From: Polyangiaceae bacterium
GTDB taxonomy: Bacteria > Myxococcota_A > Polyangia > Polyangiales > Polyangiaceae
Assembly (NCBI GenBank): GCA_041389725.1
Contig: JAWKRG010000005.1
Span: 434,001-498,000 of the forward strand
Direction of reading: 5' to 3'
DNA: 64,000 nt
A model generated the notes under the pieces. The model was given only the letters and a program-made list of their open reading frames with translations. It searched no databases and was not told the origin of the DNA. Below, in pieces: positions 27,048 to 35,781 of the stretch (the first letter of the stretch is position 1; every line of letters starts with the position of its first letter). The position numbers and the translations under genes are program-made.

Positions 27048-28148
27048 TTGCCCGCACTCATGTCGGCTCTTCCAAGCAACTACGTGCTCGGCCGTTGGCA
27101 GCACGCGGTGGATGAGGGGCGGGTGCAGTGTGACCTGTGTCCGCGCTTCTGCCGTCTGCACGAAGGGCAGCGTGCCTTTTGCTTCGTGCGGCAGAACGTC
27201 GGCGGAGAGATCTATCTGACGAGCTATGGCCGCGCGACGGGGTTTTGCATCGATCCGATCGAGAAGAAGCCGCTGAACCACTTCTATCCGGGAAGTTCGG
27301 TGCTTTCTTTCGGGACCGCTGGCTGCAACCTGGGCTGCAAGTTCTGCCAGAACTGGGACACGACCAAGGCGCGCGAGATCGAGCGCATGAGCGACGCCGC
27401 GACGCCCGAGCAAGTGGCGGAGGCGGCGCAGCGCCACGGTGCGCACTCGGTCGCCTTCACCTACAACGACCCGGTGATCTTTGCGGAGTACGCCATCGAC
27501 AGCGCGAAGGCCTGTCACGAGCGGGGAGTGAAGACCGTGGCGGTCACCGCGGGCTACGTGACGCCCGAGGCGCGCAAGGACTTCTTCGAGCACATCGACG
27601 CCGTCAACGTGGATCTCAAGGCCTTCGATCCCGACTTCTATCGCAAGCTCTGCTACGCGGACATCGAGCCGGTGCTCGACACGCTGCGCTACCTGCGCCA
27701 CGAGACGAAGGTGTGGTTCGAAGTCACCACGTTGCTGATCCCCGGACACAACGATGACGAGAGCCAGCTGAAGCGACAGCTCGATTGGTATCTCGAGAAC
27801 TTGGGGCCCGACGTGCCGCTGCACTTCTCCGCTTTCCATCCCGACTTCCGCATGTTGGACGTGCCCGCCACGCCACCCGAGACTTGTCGCTGGGCCCGAC
27901 GCATCGCCTTGGACCACGGGATTCGCTACGTGTACTCGGGCAACATCAACGACGCTGCTGGGCAGTCCACCTATTGCCCCGGATGCGACGCGCGTGTGAT
28001 CGAGCGCGACTGGTACGACATCGGCGACTATTCACTACGAGGGAACGAGTGCGTGAAGTGCGGCACAGCTCTGGCCGGGCGCTTCTGGAGCGACGGCGCG
28101 CCCAGCGACAAGTGGGGCCGCAAGCGCCTGCGCGTCGCGATCGCGTAG
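27048..28148 (+). CDS. amrS: AmmeMemoRadiSam-system radical SAM enzyme
   Basis: The 366-aa product (ATG 27048, or 27060) has the family N terminus with Cys motif CDLCPRFC, the radical SAM cluster motif CNLGCKFC (CxxxCxxC) and the FTYNDPVIFAEYA, VNVDLKAF and TTLLIPGHND blocks. A C-terminal rubredoxin-like pair (CPGC ... CVKCG) completes it. In the family it acts with AmrA and the Memo-like AmrB; neither is in this window. The reaction is not established. A 25-bp imperfect direct repeat includes its stop codon. Confidence 0.92.
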   Translation: MPALMSALPSNYVLGRWQHAVDEGRVQCDLCPRFCRLHEGQRAFCFVRQNVGGEIYLTSYGRATGFCIDPIEKKPLNHFYPGSSVLSFGTAGCNLGCKFCQNWDTTKAREIERMSDAATPEQVAEAAQRHGAHSVAFTYNDPVIFAEYAIDSAKACHERGVKTVAVTAGYVTPEARKDFFEHIDAVNVDLKAFDPDFYRKLCYADIEPVLDTLRYLRHETKVWFEVTTLLIPGHNDDESQLKRQLDWYLENLGPDVPLHFSAFHPDFRMLDVPATPPETCRWARRIALDHGIRYVYSGNINDAAGQSTYCPGCDARVIERDWYDIGDYSLRGNECVKCGTALAGRFWSDGAPSDKWGRKRLRVAIA

Positions 28149-28184
28149 GGACGCGCTGGCTGCGCGTTGCGATCGCATAGGGAC
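28128..28184. repeat. 25-bp direct repeat spanning the amrS stop codon
   Basis: Bases 28128-28152 (the last codons of amrS, the TAG stop and GGGAC) recur at 28160-28184 with two mismatches (C/T, G/A). The copy is non-coding. Confidence 0.85.
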
Positions 28185-28277
28185 CCGCCCGCGCTCACGC
28201 CACATCACGTCGGAAGCGAGCTACCAGCAATCCCGCATGGCCTGTAGCAGGGGCCCACTCCGTGCTGCGTTAGAGTC

Positions 28278-30626
28278 GTGCGCATCATGGCGCAGCAGCA
28301 GATCCCATGGGCGCAAGGGTCGCGGCAAACTGCATGGTGGAGTCAAGGGTTGCGGTGCCTCGCAGCGGCGTTGGTGTTGGCGCTCGCGCCCCAGTGCGGT
28401 GGTGGCGATGACGCACGTTCGTTGGCTGACCGGGACGGTGGCAGGGCGGCTGGACAAAACACGGGCGGCGCGGGAGCCGTGGGCGGTACTGCCGGCGCGG
28501 GCGGAAGTGGCGCGGTCGCCGGGCAAGGGGCAGCAGGTGCAGACGCGGGTCCACCGCCTCCGCCGCCCCCCGCTGGCGATGGCTACGTGCCGCTGCATCC
28601 CTATCGCGCCCTCGACACGCGCGGCGGTGCACTGCCGGCAGTCGACAAGCCTCGATGCGTGAAGCTGGCTGGCACCGGAACGATTCCTTCGGATGCAAAG
28701 GCCATCGTGATCAACTTGACCGCGGTTGCTCCCGCGGCAGGGGGCCATCTCGTTGCCCATGCCGAGGGTGCGGTACTCGACACGTCGACCCTGAACTTCA
28801 GCGCCGGCAATTCCGTTGCCAATGGTGCGATCGTTTCCCTAGGCAGCGGCGGGAAGATCTGCGTCACCCCCAAGGTCACGGGGAGCCACTTCATCGTTGA
28901 CGTGCAGGGCTTCTTCGCGAAGAGCTCCGGCTACGCGGCGATCACCCCCAAACGCCTGATCGACACCCGGGACGTCGGCCTGCCCGCGGCGGGTTCGGCA
29001 AAATGCATCAAAGTGACCGACACGGCGGGGATTGCAGGCGATGCCGTTGCAGTGGCCGTCAACGTGACAGCGGTCGCGCCTTCGGCCACGGGCTTTCTGC
29101 GCCTGTACCCCGCGGGTCAGACCAAGGATGACATCTCGACCCTGAATTTCTCACCGGGCACCACGATCGCCAATGGCGCGGTGGTGGCAGTCGGGGACGG
29201 CGGACAGATCTGCGTGGCCCTCGGCCCCACGGCGAGCCACTACTTGTTGGACGTGTCCGCCTACTTTGCGCCTAGCACGCGATACCACCCGGTGACGCCC
29301 GTCCGGCGCCTCGACACGCGGAAGACCACGACGCCAGCTGCCAACTCCACAACCTGTGTGAAGGTCAGCGACGCAGAGGTGCCGGCATCTTCGCGCGGCG
29401 TCGTCATGAATCTCGTGGCGGCCAAGCCGTCGGGGTCGGGTGTTGCGGTGATCTATCCCGATGGGCACGGCAAGCCGAGTACGTCGACGCTCAACTTTGC
29501 CAAGGGACAAACGATAGCAAACAACGCCATCGTGCAGCCGGGCAATGGTGGCAGGGTCTGCGTGCACACCAGCGCGGCAACGGACTTGATCCTCGACGTC
29601 ACCGGGTACTTCGCAAGTCCGACGAGTGGTGACTCGTGTGCTTCAGTCCAGTGCGTGAACCCACCGCCCAAGGTGTGCTCGGGCGGCGTAGATCTAGTCA
29701 GCTACGCGGCCAAGGGAACGTGCCAACACGGGACCTGCATCTATGCGGACACCGCACAGATGTGCTTGGACGGCTGCTCGGGAAATGCATGCGCCCCGAC
29801 CTTTGGCTGGGACTACAACCTGAAGCACCGTTGCATCAAGGGCGTGTCGTCCGGCCAGGCCAACTACTATCAAGACACCACGGACTGTCCGGTGTCGGGC
29901 CGCAACTGGACCGTCGCGGTCCAATCCGAGAAGACGCTGCAATCGAGCTGCTCGGGAGCGATGAGCCAATCCCTTCCCGTCAACGCCGGCGGACCGTTGA
30001 CGATGGCCTGGGTGCCTCACGTGGACGAGTTCGGGCGCAAGAATCAAGAAGTGATCTTGAAGTCCAACTTCATGGACTTCGCGCACCCCTGCGGGGCGGG
30101 GACCTACACTTGGTTCACGCTCATGGATCACGCCTACCACGGCGGCGGGCCCAACTACCCGAACCCCGCAGAAGCCGTGTTTCACGCCAAGATTTGGTAC
30201 GATGATTGGGCGCCCAACGGCGGCTCACGCTTGTTGGCTGCCTACAACGCGGAGTGGGACGGCCAAGGCGTAATGGTCGAGATCGATCTGCAGCACGTCA
30301 ATTGGGGAGACGCTTACCCGAGCTTGCCTGAGCTCGTGCAGAAGAAGGTCAACGCCAGCCCTCCCTTCGCCTGGGTGGAGCTCGACGGCAAGGCGTTGGG
30401 TATCGCTGTTCCTCGCAAGCAGTACACGGAGATCACGATCCCGTGGCATTCGATTTTGAGCAAGCTGATCGCCCAGGGACATCTGAAAGCGCCGAGCGGC
30501 GGCAACCTCGCCAGCGGCAAGACCACGGCGTTCAACGTAGCCACTGAGGTTCGCAATGGCGGAAACGGCAAGAGCACCGTCAGCGCGGAGGCGCGGGTCA
30601 CCGATTTCCGCATCAGCGCCAAGTGA
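28278..30626 (+). CDS. secreted protein with three tandem beta-repeat domains and a C-terminal module
   Basis: The 782-aa product starts at GTG 28278 (or ATG 28287). A signal segment (residues 24-39) ends in APQC, a weak lipobox. After a Gly/Pro linker come three tandem domains of about 117 residues (102-215, 219-331, 336-447), each with xxxPxRxLDTR, NxTAVxP, STLNFxxGxxxANxAxV, GGxxCV and DVxGYF motifs, the pattern often attached to secreted cell-wall enzymes. A Cys-rich bridge (454-505) and a 270-residue Trp/Tyr-rich domain, possibly sugar-binding, follow. A paralogue at 36817 lacks this last domain. Confidence 0.87.
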   Translation: MRIMAQQQIPWAQGSRQTAWWSQGLRCLAAALVLALAPQCGGGDDARSLADRDGGRAAGQNTGGAGAVGGTAGAGGSGAVAGQGAAGADAGPPPPPPPAGDGYVPLHPYRALDTRGGALPAVDKPRCVKLAGTGTIPSDAKAIVINLTAVAPAAGGHLVAHAEGAVLDTSTLNFSAGNSVANGAIVSLGSGGKICVTPKVTGSHFIVDVQGFFAKSSGYAAITPKRLIDTRDVGLPAAGSAKCIKVTDTAGIAGDAVAVAVNVTAVAPSATGFLRLYPAGQTKDDISTLNFSPGTTIANGAVVAVGDGGQICVALGPTASHYLLDVSAYFAPSTRYHPVTPVRRLDTRKTTTPAANSTTCVKVSDAEVPASSRGVVMNLVAAKPSGSGVAVIYPDGHGKPSTSTLNFAKGQTIANNAIVQPGNGGRVCVHTSAATDLILDVTGYFASPTSGDSCASVQCVNPPPKVCSGGVDLVSYAAKGTCQHGTCIYADTAQMCLDGCSGNACAPTFGWDYNLKHRCIKGVSSGQANYYQDTTDCPVSGRNWTVAVQSEKTLQSSCSGAMSQSLPVNAGGPLTMAWVPHVDEFGRKNQEVILKSNFMDFAHPCGAGTYTWFTLMDHAYHGGGPNYPNPAEAVFHAKIWYDDWAPNGGSRLLAAYNAEWDGQGVMVEIDLQHVNWGDAYPSLPELVQKKVNASPPFAWVELDGKALGIAVPRKQYTEITIPWHSILSKLIAQGHLKAPSGGNLASGKTTAFNVATEVRNGGNGKSTVSAEARVTDFRISAK

Positions 30627-30683
30627 CTCCGTCGGTGCGGACGGTTACTGGACGGAGGGGCGCACAGCTCGTACGCTTCGTTC

Positions 30684-31469
30684 ATGCGCAGGATGGGATG
30701 GGCGGTATTTCTCGGCTTGGGTTGGCTCGCGGCGTGTGGGGGCAGTGACGACGCGGGGCTGAGCGGTACGGGCGGCAGCGCGACCGGAGGTGGGACTAGC
30801 GATGCGAGCGCGGGCACGAGCGGCACTGGCGCTACGAGTGGCACCGCGGGCACGAGCGGCAACGCCGGTACGAGTGGCGGTGGCGGCGTCGCAGGCGGAT
30901 CCGGCAGTAGTGGAACGAGTGGCTCGTCGGGTGACGGAGGGTCGAACACCGGCGGCACAAGTAGCGGCGGCACGAGCAGTGGTGGCACGAGCAGTGGCGG
31001 GACGAGCAGTGGCGGGACGAGCAGTGGCGGCACGAGCAGCGGCGGGACGAGCAGCGGCGGCACGAGCAGTGGCGGCACGAGTAGCGGCGGCACGTCGGGC
31101 AGCGGCGGAGCGAACACGGGCGGCAGTGGCGGACAATGCAACGATGCAAACCAGTGTCCGAAACCGACGTGCGCGGGCGTCGGCGTGTGCAAGCAGACGA
31201 CCTACCAGTGTGTCAATGGCGGATGCGTCCCACTAACGGTCACCATGCCGAACTCGACTTGCGACCAGAGCACCGGCAAGTGCGGACCGCTCAGCCTGGG
31301 CTGCAAAACGAACTGCGACTGCTCGCAAGGGCTGCTCTGCGTGTCGGGGCCGGGAGGAACCGGCGTCTGCGTCGCCGGTACGATTCCCGCGTACTGTTGT
31401 AGCAAACCCGGATGCCCCACGGGCCAGAAGTGCACGGACCACAATGGCAACGAGGGCATTTGCCCCTGA
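30684..31469 (+). CDS. lipoprotein with GGTSS minisatellite linker and Cys-rich end
   Basis: The 261-aa product has a lipobox (LAAC, Cys18) and a long linker (19-150) rich in Gly/Thr/Ser that contains nine perfect GGTSS units. The C-terminal 110 residues carry sixteen Cys (PKPTCAGVGVCKQTTYQC, CDCSQGLLC, CCSKPGCPTGQKC), a disulphide-stabilised surface module of a type frequent in myxobacteria. Function unknown. Confidence 0.85.
   Translation: MRRMGWAVFLGLGWLAACGGSDDAGLSGTGGSATGGGTSDASAGTSGTGATSGTAGTSGNAGTSGGGGVAGGSGSSGTSGSSGDGGSNTGGTSSGGTSSGGTSSGGTSSGGTSSGGTSSGGTSSGGTSSGGTSSGGTSGSGGANTGGSGGQCNDANQCPKPTCAGVGVCKQTTYQCVNGGCVPLTVTMPNSTCDQSTGKCGPLSLGCKTNCDCSQGLLCVSGPGGTGVCVAGTIPAYCCSKPGCPTGQKCTDHNGNEGICP
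30951..31100. repeat. 15-bp minisatellite encoding GGTSS
   Basis: Nine tandem 15-base units (GGYGGSACRAGYAGY) run from 30951 to 31085; a tenth, diverged unit ends at 31100. Variation is nearly all at third codon positions, so the peptide is constant and selection on the linker, or recent expansion, is likely. Confidence 0.9.
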
Positions 31470-31473
31470 CGCG

Positions 31474-31489
31474 TGCGGCGCATGCCGCA
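31474..31489. terminator. short hairpin after the GGTSS lipoprotein gene
   Basis: TGCGGC and GCCGCA form a perfect 6-bp stem with a GCAT loop five bases after the stop codon, facing the remnant on the other strand. No T tract follows. Confidence 0.4.
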
Positions 31490-31497
31490 GCCGTGTG

Positions 31498-31745
31498 TCA
31501 ATTCACCACGGGCACATTGGAAAACAACGCCGCCTGATTCTCGGAAATCAGTGCGCGGTGAACCTGAGCCTGGACTGCGTAGTCAGCGCCCTCCACCGAC
31601 TGCACCGCCGACACGTTGTGGAACCGCGGCGTCGTCGGGCACGCGCACCGGCCGTCCATCGTGCATGAGATGTAGTTGTTCAGGGGCAACCAACGACGAT
31701 CGTACTGCGTGTCGGCGCGGCTCGTGGTGTTGGTCGACTTGCGCG
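31498..31745 (-). pseudogene. 3' remnant of a lipoprotein gene paralogous to 35782-36722
   Basis: The last 64 codons end in GADYAVQAQVHRALISENQA followed by ALFSNVPVVN, matching GDYAVQARVHRALMAGNNA and ALFSNVPVLN at the end of the gene at 35782. The frame stays open upstream to about 31745 without a start or signal peptide, and there it meets the 5' region of the opposing lipoprotein gene. The 5' two thirds of the original gene are missing. The intact relative shows this C terminus belongs to a Gly-linker lipoprotein. Confidence 0.65.
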
Positions 31746-31816
31746 CACTAGGAAGACGTCTGGGGCTGGCGTTTGCGAGCGTACGAGCGCAAGATGATTG
31801 CGTGGCGAAGAACCCA

Positions 31817-32719
31817 ATGCCGCCGCCGCACCGCGCGGCACTTCTGCTTGCGACCGCGGTCGCGTGCGCCGGTTGCCAACTGCTGTGGCCCCTGGACGAC
31901 TACTCCGGTGGTGGCTCAGCCGGTGGCTATGTGGACGCGGGTAGCGCAGGAGCGGGGGGCGGGAGCGCCGGGGCCGCCGGCGATGGTGGCATTGGAGCTG
32001 CGAGCGGGAACGGAGGCGCGAGTGGCGGCGGCGGTGCGAGCGGCAGCGCGGGGACAGGTAGCGGCTGCGGCGCGACCGGCAATAGCGGTGGAATCGCGGG
32101 CGCGTCGTGTGCGATTCCGATCACAGCCCTTCGCGATCCCAAGCACCCGGCGCACCCCGCAGAGGGCAGCCAGGTCAAGGTCGCGGGACTTTACGTCACC
32201 GCGCTGCGGTCCAGCCCCGAGACCGCGCAAGGGTTCTACGCACAAGACAAGACAGTTGGTCCCTTCACGGGGATCTTCGTGTTCATGGGTCCAACGGCAC
32301 CCAACGTCGCTGTTGGCAACGAAGTAGCCCTAGCCGCGACCTACAGCGAATACAACGGCCTCTCCTCGCTGGTGGATGCCGTAGTGACCGTCACCAACGC
32401 CGGGACGACCCTGCCCTTTGGCCCGATCGCCATCAAGGACCCCAACACCGTTGCCACAAACGGTGCACAGGCCGAAGGCTACGAGTCGATGCTACTAAGC
32501 ATCATCAGCGTGGAGGTGACGGTCATGAACCCGGACGCGCCTCAGGACCACGACGAATTCGTCGTCAGCGGTGGACTGCGCATCGACGACGAGTTGAGTC
32601 CGACGCTGGACAATACCTATGCAGTGGGCAAGAAGTTCTCGAAGATTACGGGAATCCTCAGCTACAATTACGACAACACCAAGCTGCTGCCGCGCGACGT
32701 TAGCGAACTGATGGAATAG
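31817..32719 (+). CDS. lipoprotein with OB-fold-like domain
   Basis: The ATG at 31817 (or GTG 31802) gives a signal peptide ending ACAGC and then QLLWPLDDYS, shared almost exactly with the next gene. The 300-aa product has a Gly/Ala/Ser linker (about 30-92) and a 200-residue domain with GSQVKVAGLYVTAL, GFYAQD, GIFVFMG, VGNEVALAATYSEYNG motifs. This is the pattern of OB-fold domains found in secreted nucleases and lamin-tail proteins. No nuclease domain follows; nucleic-acid or polymer binding is possible. Confidence 0.84.
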   Translation: MPPPHRAALLLATAVACAGCQLLWPLDDYSGGGSAGGYVDAGSAGAGGGSAGAAGDGGIGAASGNGGASGGGGASGSAGTGSGCGATGNSGGIAGASCAIPITALRDPKHPAHPAEGSQVKVAGLYVTALRSSPETAQGFYAQDKTVGPFTGIFVFMGPTAPNVAVGNEVALAATYSEYNGLSSLVDAVVTVTNAGTTLPFGPIAIKDPNTVATNGAQAEGYESMLLSIISVEVTVMNPDAPQDHDEFVVSGGLRIDDELSPTLDNTYAVGKKFSKITGILSYNYDNTKLLPRDVSELME

Positions 32720-32890
32720 AATCGTGACGTGCTCACACGCCGGCGGTCGAAATCCGTGGATCTGTAGTCTAGAGCGCAGCATCCAGTTGCCCTTCCCTAT
32801 GCAGCATGTGCCCGCTCCGGTGCCAAGGGCTCCACGCCGCGGCGCCCTGAGCTGGCGATCGCGATCGAACAGCTGCAAGCTGGTGACGTC

Positions 32891-33454
32891 GTGAGGAATC
32901 CACTGCCGACGCTGCGCCGCGCCTCACTACTGCTAGTGACTGCTGTTGCGTGCTCTAGCTGCCAACTGCTGTGGCCCGTCGATGACTATTCCGTGGGTGA
33001 GACCGCGGACGGTAGCGTGGACGCTGGGGGAAGCGCAGGAATCGACGGCGGCGGCGGAATCGGAGCAGCGAGCGGTGGTGCGAGTGGCAGCGGTGGTGCG
33101 GGTGGCAGCAGCGGTGCAAGCGGTAGCGAAGGATCAGGCGGCGGCTGCGGCGCGATGGGGAACAGCGGGGGAGTGGGCGGTGGGACAACGGGGGGAACGT
33201 GTCCAACGATGTGGCTCGGGGCCCCGTGCACGATATGGGGTACCGTCTTCGGTGGCTCAGCGCAGTGCGACTGTCCGTGCTGTGACCAGATCCAAGCCTG
33301 CTGGGCGGACGCCAGCTGCGCTGGCTACGTTGGCTGTTGCGCTGCGAAGGGAACGGAGCTGCCGGTTTGTGACAAGTGCGGTCAGTGTGCCGGTAGCTCC
33401 ACGGCCCTCATTTCGGCAGTCAAGGATTGCCTCGTGGCCTGCCTGCAGCCCTGA
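32891..33454 (+). CDS. Cys-rich lipoprotein sharing its leader with the upstream gene
   Basis: The 187-aa product starts at GTG 32891. Its first 36 residues (signal peptide plus CQLLWPVDDYS) are paralogous to those of the gene at 31817. The linker is shorter, and the C-terminal 85 residues form a different module with thirteen Cys (CDCPCCDQIQAC, CCAAKG, CDKCGQC) resembling Cys-rich modules of other secreted proteins. The pair thus shares an export/anchor leader but carries different cargo domains. Function unknown. Confidence 0.82.
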   Translation: MRNPLPTLRRASLLLVTAVACSSCQLLWPVDDYSVGETADGSVDAGGSAGIDGGGGIGAASGGASGSGGAGGSSGASGSEGSGGGCGAMGNSGGVGGGTTGGTCPTMWLGAPCTIWGTVFGGSAQCDCPCCDQIQACWADASCAGYVGCCAAKGTELPVCDKCGQCAGSSTALISAVKDCLVACLQP

Positions 33455-33543
33455 AGTGCCGACGTCGCGTCGAGTCATGCGCGTCATTCGCAGTTCCCTC
33501 TAGTACGCCCTGCTGAGTGCCTGCATGCTATTCTGCGACGAGC

Positions 33544-34917
33544 GTGACCGCTGACTCCAACGCGCCGCAAGTCGTAGGCCGCTACGCCGTGTACGACCGC
33601 ATCGCCAGCGGCGGCATGGCAAGCGTGCACTTGGGACGGCTGATCGGCGTCGGCGGTTTCGCCCGAGTCGTGGCCATCAAGCGACTACATGCGCAGTTCG
33701 CGTCCGACCCCGAGTTCGTGTCGATGTTTCTAGATGAGGCACGAATGGCCGCGCGGATTCGCCATCCAAACGTCGTTCCCACGCTGGATATCGTGTCGGG
33801 CGAAGGCAAGCTCTTCCTCGTGATGGAGTGGATCCAGGGAGAGTCCCTGGCGCAACTGCAGAAGCGGCAGCTCCTTGGCGACCGGCCGATCAAGACGAAG
33901 ATTGCCTGCAGCATCATCATCGGTGCACTGCACGGACTGCATGCAGCGCACGAGGCGAGGAGCGAACGCGGAGAGGCGCTCAATCTCGTTCACCGCGACG
34001 TCTCTCCGCAGAACATCCTTGTTGGCGTGGATGGCATTCCTCGCGTGCTCGACTTCGGCGTGGCCAAGGCCGTGGGCCGCGCGCAGTCCACGCGGGACGG
34101 CAGCGTCAAGGGCAAGCTGCGATACATGTCCCCGGAACAGGTAAAGGCTGCGCCGATCGACCGGAGGTCCGACCTGTTCGCGGCGGGCATCGTGCTGTGG
34201 GAGGCATTGTGTGGGCTCCGCTTGTTCAACGCCGACGACGCAGCGGGAGTCGTGCACGCCATCGTGAACCAAGAGATCGCCGCGCCCAGTAGCATCAACT
34301 CCTCGGTTCCACCCGAGGTCGACGGCGTCGTGCTGCGTGCTCTGGCGCGTGACCGTGAGATGCGCTTTGCGACGGCCGCCGAGATGGCCGACGCGTTGGA
34401 GCATGCTTGTGCACCAGCCACACAACGCGAGGTGGCCAACTGGGTGGTCGAGTTGGCGGGTGCTTCCGTGGCTCAGCGCGCCGCGCGTCTCGAAGAGATC
34501 GAGCGCGACGACTCTGCGGCCCACCTGTCGCCCGCCGCTGCAGAACCCGCCGAGATTGCCACGGAGACAGCGGCAATAGTAGCGGTGCCCCGCAAATCGA
34601 CCCCGCTGCTGTGGCTCTTGCCGCTGGCGGCGCTGGTGGTGGGAGCGGCCGTGCTCGTGTTGGTGGTAGTCATCCTGCGCCCGACGCACCCCGGCACGAT
34701 GCGTGCGGGCATCGCGAAACCGCCAATGCCGTCCTTCTCCACGCCTTCGCCGACAGAGGGTCCCCCTGCAGTCAGCCCAGTGGCTCCGACGCCTTCGGCA
34801 GCACCGCCCACACCGAAGCCGAAGCAAGCCGCGCAAGTAAGGAAGTGTAACCCTCCCTACTACTACGCGACCCAAGGCGGTAAGGTGATCAAGAAATGGA
34901 AACCAGGCTGCCTCTAG
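33544..34917 (+). CDS. transmembrane Ser/Thr protein kinase (HRDVSPQN type)
   Basis: I take GTG 33544 (VTADSNAPQVVGRY), nine codons into the longest frame. The 457-aa product has Gly loop ASGGMAS, the VAIKRL Lys, HRDVSPQN and DFGVAK. The usual Lys of HRDLKPxN is Ser, a variant common in myxobacterial kinases. One membrane helix lies near residues 355-380, followed by a Pro-rich outer tail that ends in a Cys/Lys-rich motif. It overlaps the PEGA-protein gene by 22 bp, mirroring the pair at 8762-11132. Confidence 0.92.
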   Translation: MTADSNAPQVVGRYAVYDRIASGGMASVHLGRLIGVGGFARVVAIKRLHAQFASDPEFVSMFLDEARMAARIRHPNVVPTLDIVSGEGKLFLVMEWIQGESLAQLQKRQLLGDRPIKTKIACSIIIGALHGLHAAHEARSERGEALNLVHRDVSPQNILVGVDGIPRVLDFGVAKAVGRAQSTRDGSVKGKLRYMSPEQVKAAPIDRRSDLFAAGIVLWEALCGLRLFNADDAAGVVHAIVNQEIAAPSSINSSVPPEVDGVVLRALARDREMRFATAAEMADALEHACAPATQREVANWVVELAGASVAQRAARLEEIERDDSAAHLSPAAAEPAEIATETAAIVAVPRKSTPLLWLLPLAALVVGAAVLVLVVVILRPTHPGTMRAGIAKPPMPSFSTPSPTEGPPAVSPVAPTPSAAPPTPKPKQAAQVRKCNPPYYYATQGGKVIKKWKPGCL

Positions 34918-35735
34918 CGCCGACGTTGCTGGCGGCTCTGCTGCTGACGACGAGTGTCGCCACCGCGGGGAGCCCCACTGCGAAGCAGTGCATCGAAGCC
35001 TATGAGAGCGCGCAGTTGACGCGGCAGGATTCCAAACTCGTTGAGGCGCGCGCGGCACTGCTCGTGTGCGCGAGCGAGGCGTGCCCAAGTGTGATGCGGA
35101 AAGACTGCGTCCTGTGGTTGGATGAGGTCGCCAAAGACGTTCCCAGCATCGTCGTGACTGCGCGCGGCCCCGACGGCGATATCGCCGAGGTTCGCGTCGC
35201 GGTCGACGGCAAGGTGGTTGCAGAACGCCTCGATGGCAAACCCCTCGAGCTCGACCCTGGTTCGCACGCGATCGTGCTAGAAGCCGAGGGGTTTAACGCG
35301 GTCAAGCAGCAGATCGTCCTCGCCGTCGGACAGCGCAACCGGCGCCTCAACATCGAGTTCGCGCCAGCGCAGACGCAGCCGTCTTCGCCTCCAAGCACCG
35401 ATCCAAAGGGCGACCGCCAGGTTCCGACCGCAAGCTGGATTCTGGGAGGCGCAGGCGCGCTAGCAATCGGTGTCGGCGGGTACTTTGGCATCCGCGCTCT
35501 CAACCGCCGAAGCGATCTGGACGCCTGCAAGCCCGGCTGTGACTCCGCGGCTGTCGGCGACGTAGAGCGCGACTACGTCATCAGCGAGGTGGGCATCGGC
35601 CTTGGCCTCGTCGCAGTCGGCTCCGCGATCTACTTCGCGTTGACCGACGCACCGCAGCAGACGTCGACGCCGGCGCTGCGTGTCGTGGCGCAGCCCGCAG
35701 GCGCGAGCGTTGGCCTTGCGGGTCGCTTCCAGTGA
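34896..35735 (+). CDS. PEGA-domain membrane protein, kinase partner
   Basis: The 279-aa product has a signal peptide ending TSVATAG, a Cys-containing helical region (about 27-80, SPTAKQCIEAYESAQL), a PEGA domain (about 90-150, VRVAVDGKVVAERLDG ... HAIVLEAEGF) and two membrane helices (about 175-192 and 224-245) around a loop with CKPGC. It overlaps the kinase gene by 22 bp. It is paralogous in layout to the protein encoded at 8762-9754 and in part to that at 38317. It is probably a cell-envelope partner of the kinase. Confidence 0.87.
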   Translation: METRLPLAPTLLAALLLTTSVATAGSPTAKQCIEAYESAQLTRQDSKLVEARAALLVCASEACPSVMRKDCVLWLDEVAKDVPSIVVTARGPDGDIAEVRVAVDGKVVAERLDGKPLELDPGSHAIVLEAEGFNAVKQQIVLAVGQRNRRLNIEFAPAQTQPSSPPSTDPKGDRQVPTASWILGGAGALAIGVGGYFGIRALNRRSDLDACKPGCDSAAVGDVERDYVISEVGIGLGLVAVGSAIYFALTDAPQQTSTPALRVVAQPAGASVGLAGRFQ

Positions 35736-35781
35736 GCCGCGCTCGTCGGCCCTCGCCGTAGGACCATGCCGCCGTCACCTG

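Noticed and set aside
27033..27917. Minus-strand frame of 294 codons opposite amrS
   Set aside because: The radical SAM motifs on the plus strand are decisive.
33730..35088. Minus-strand frame of 452 codons opposite a kinase
   Set aside because: The plus strand has all kinase motifs; high G+C keeps the reverse frame open by chance.
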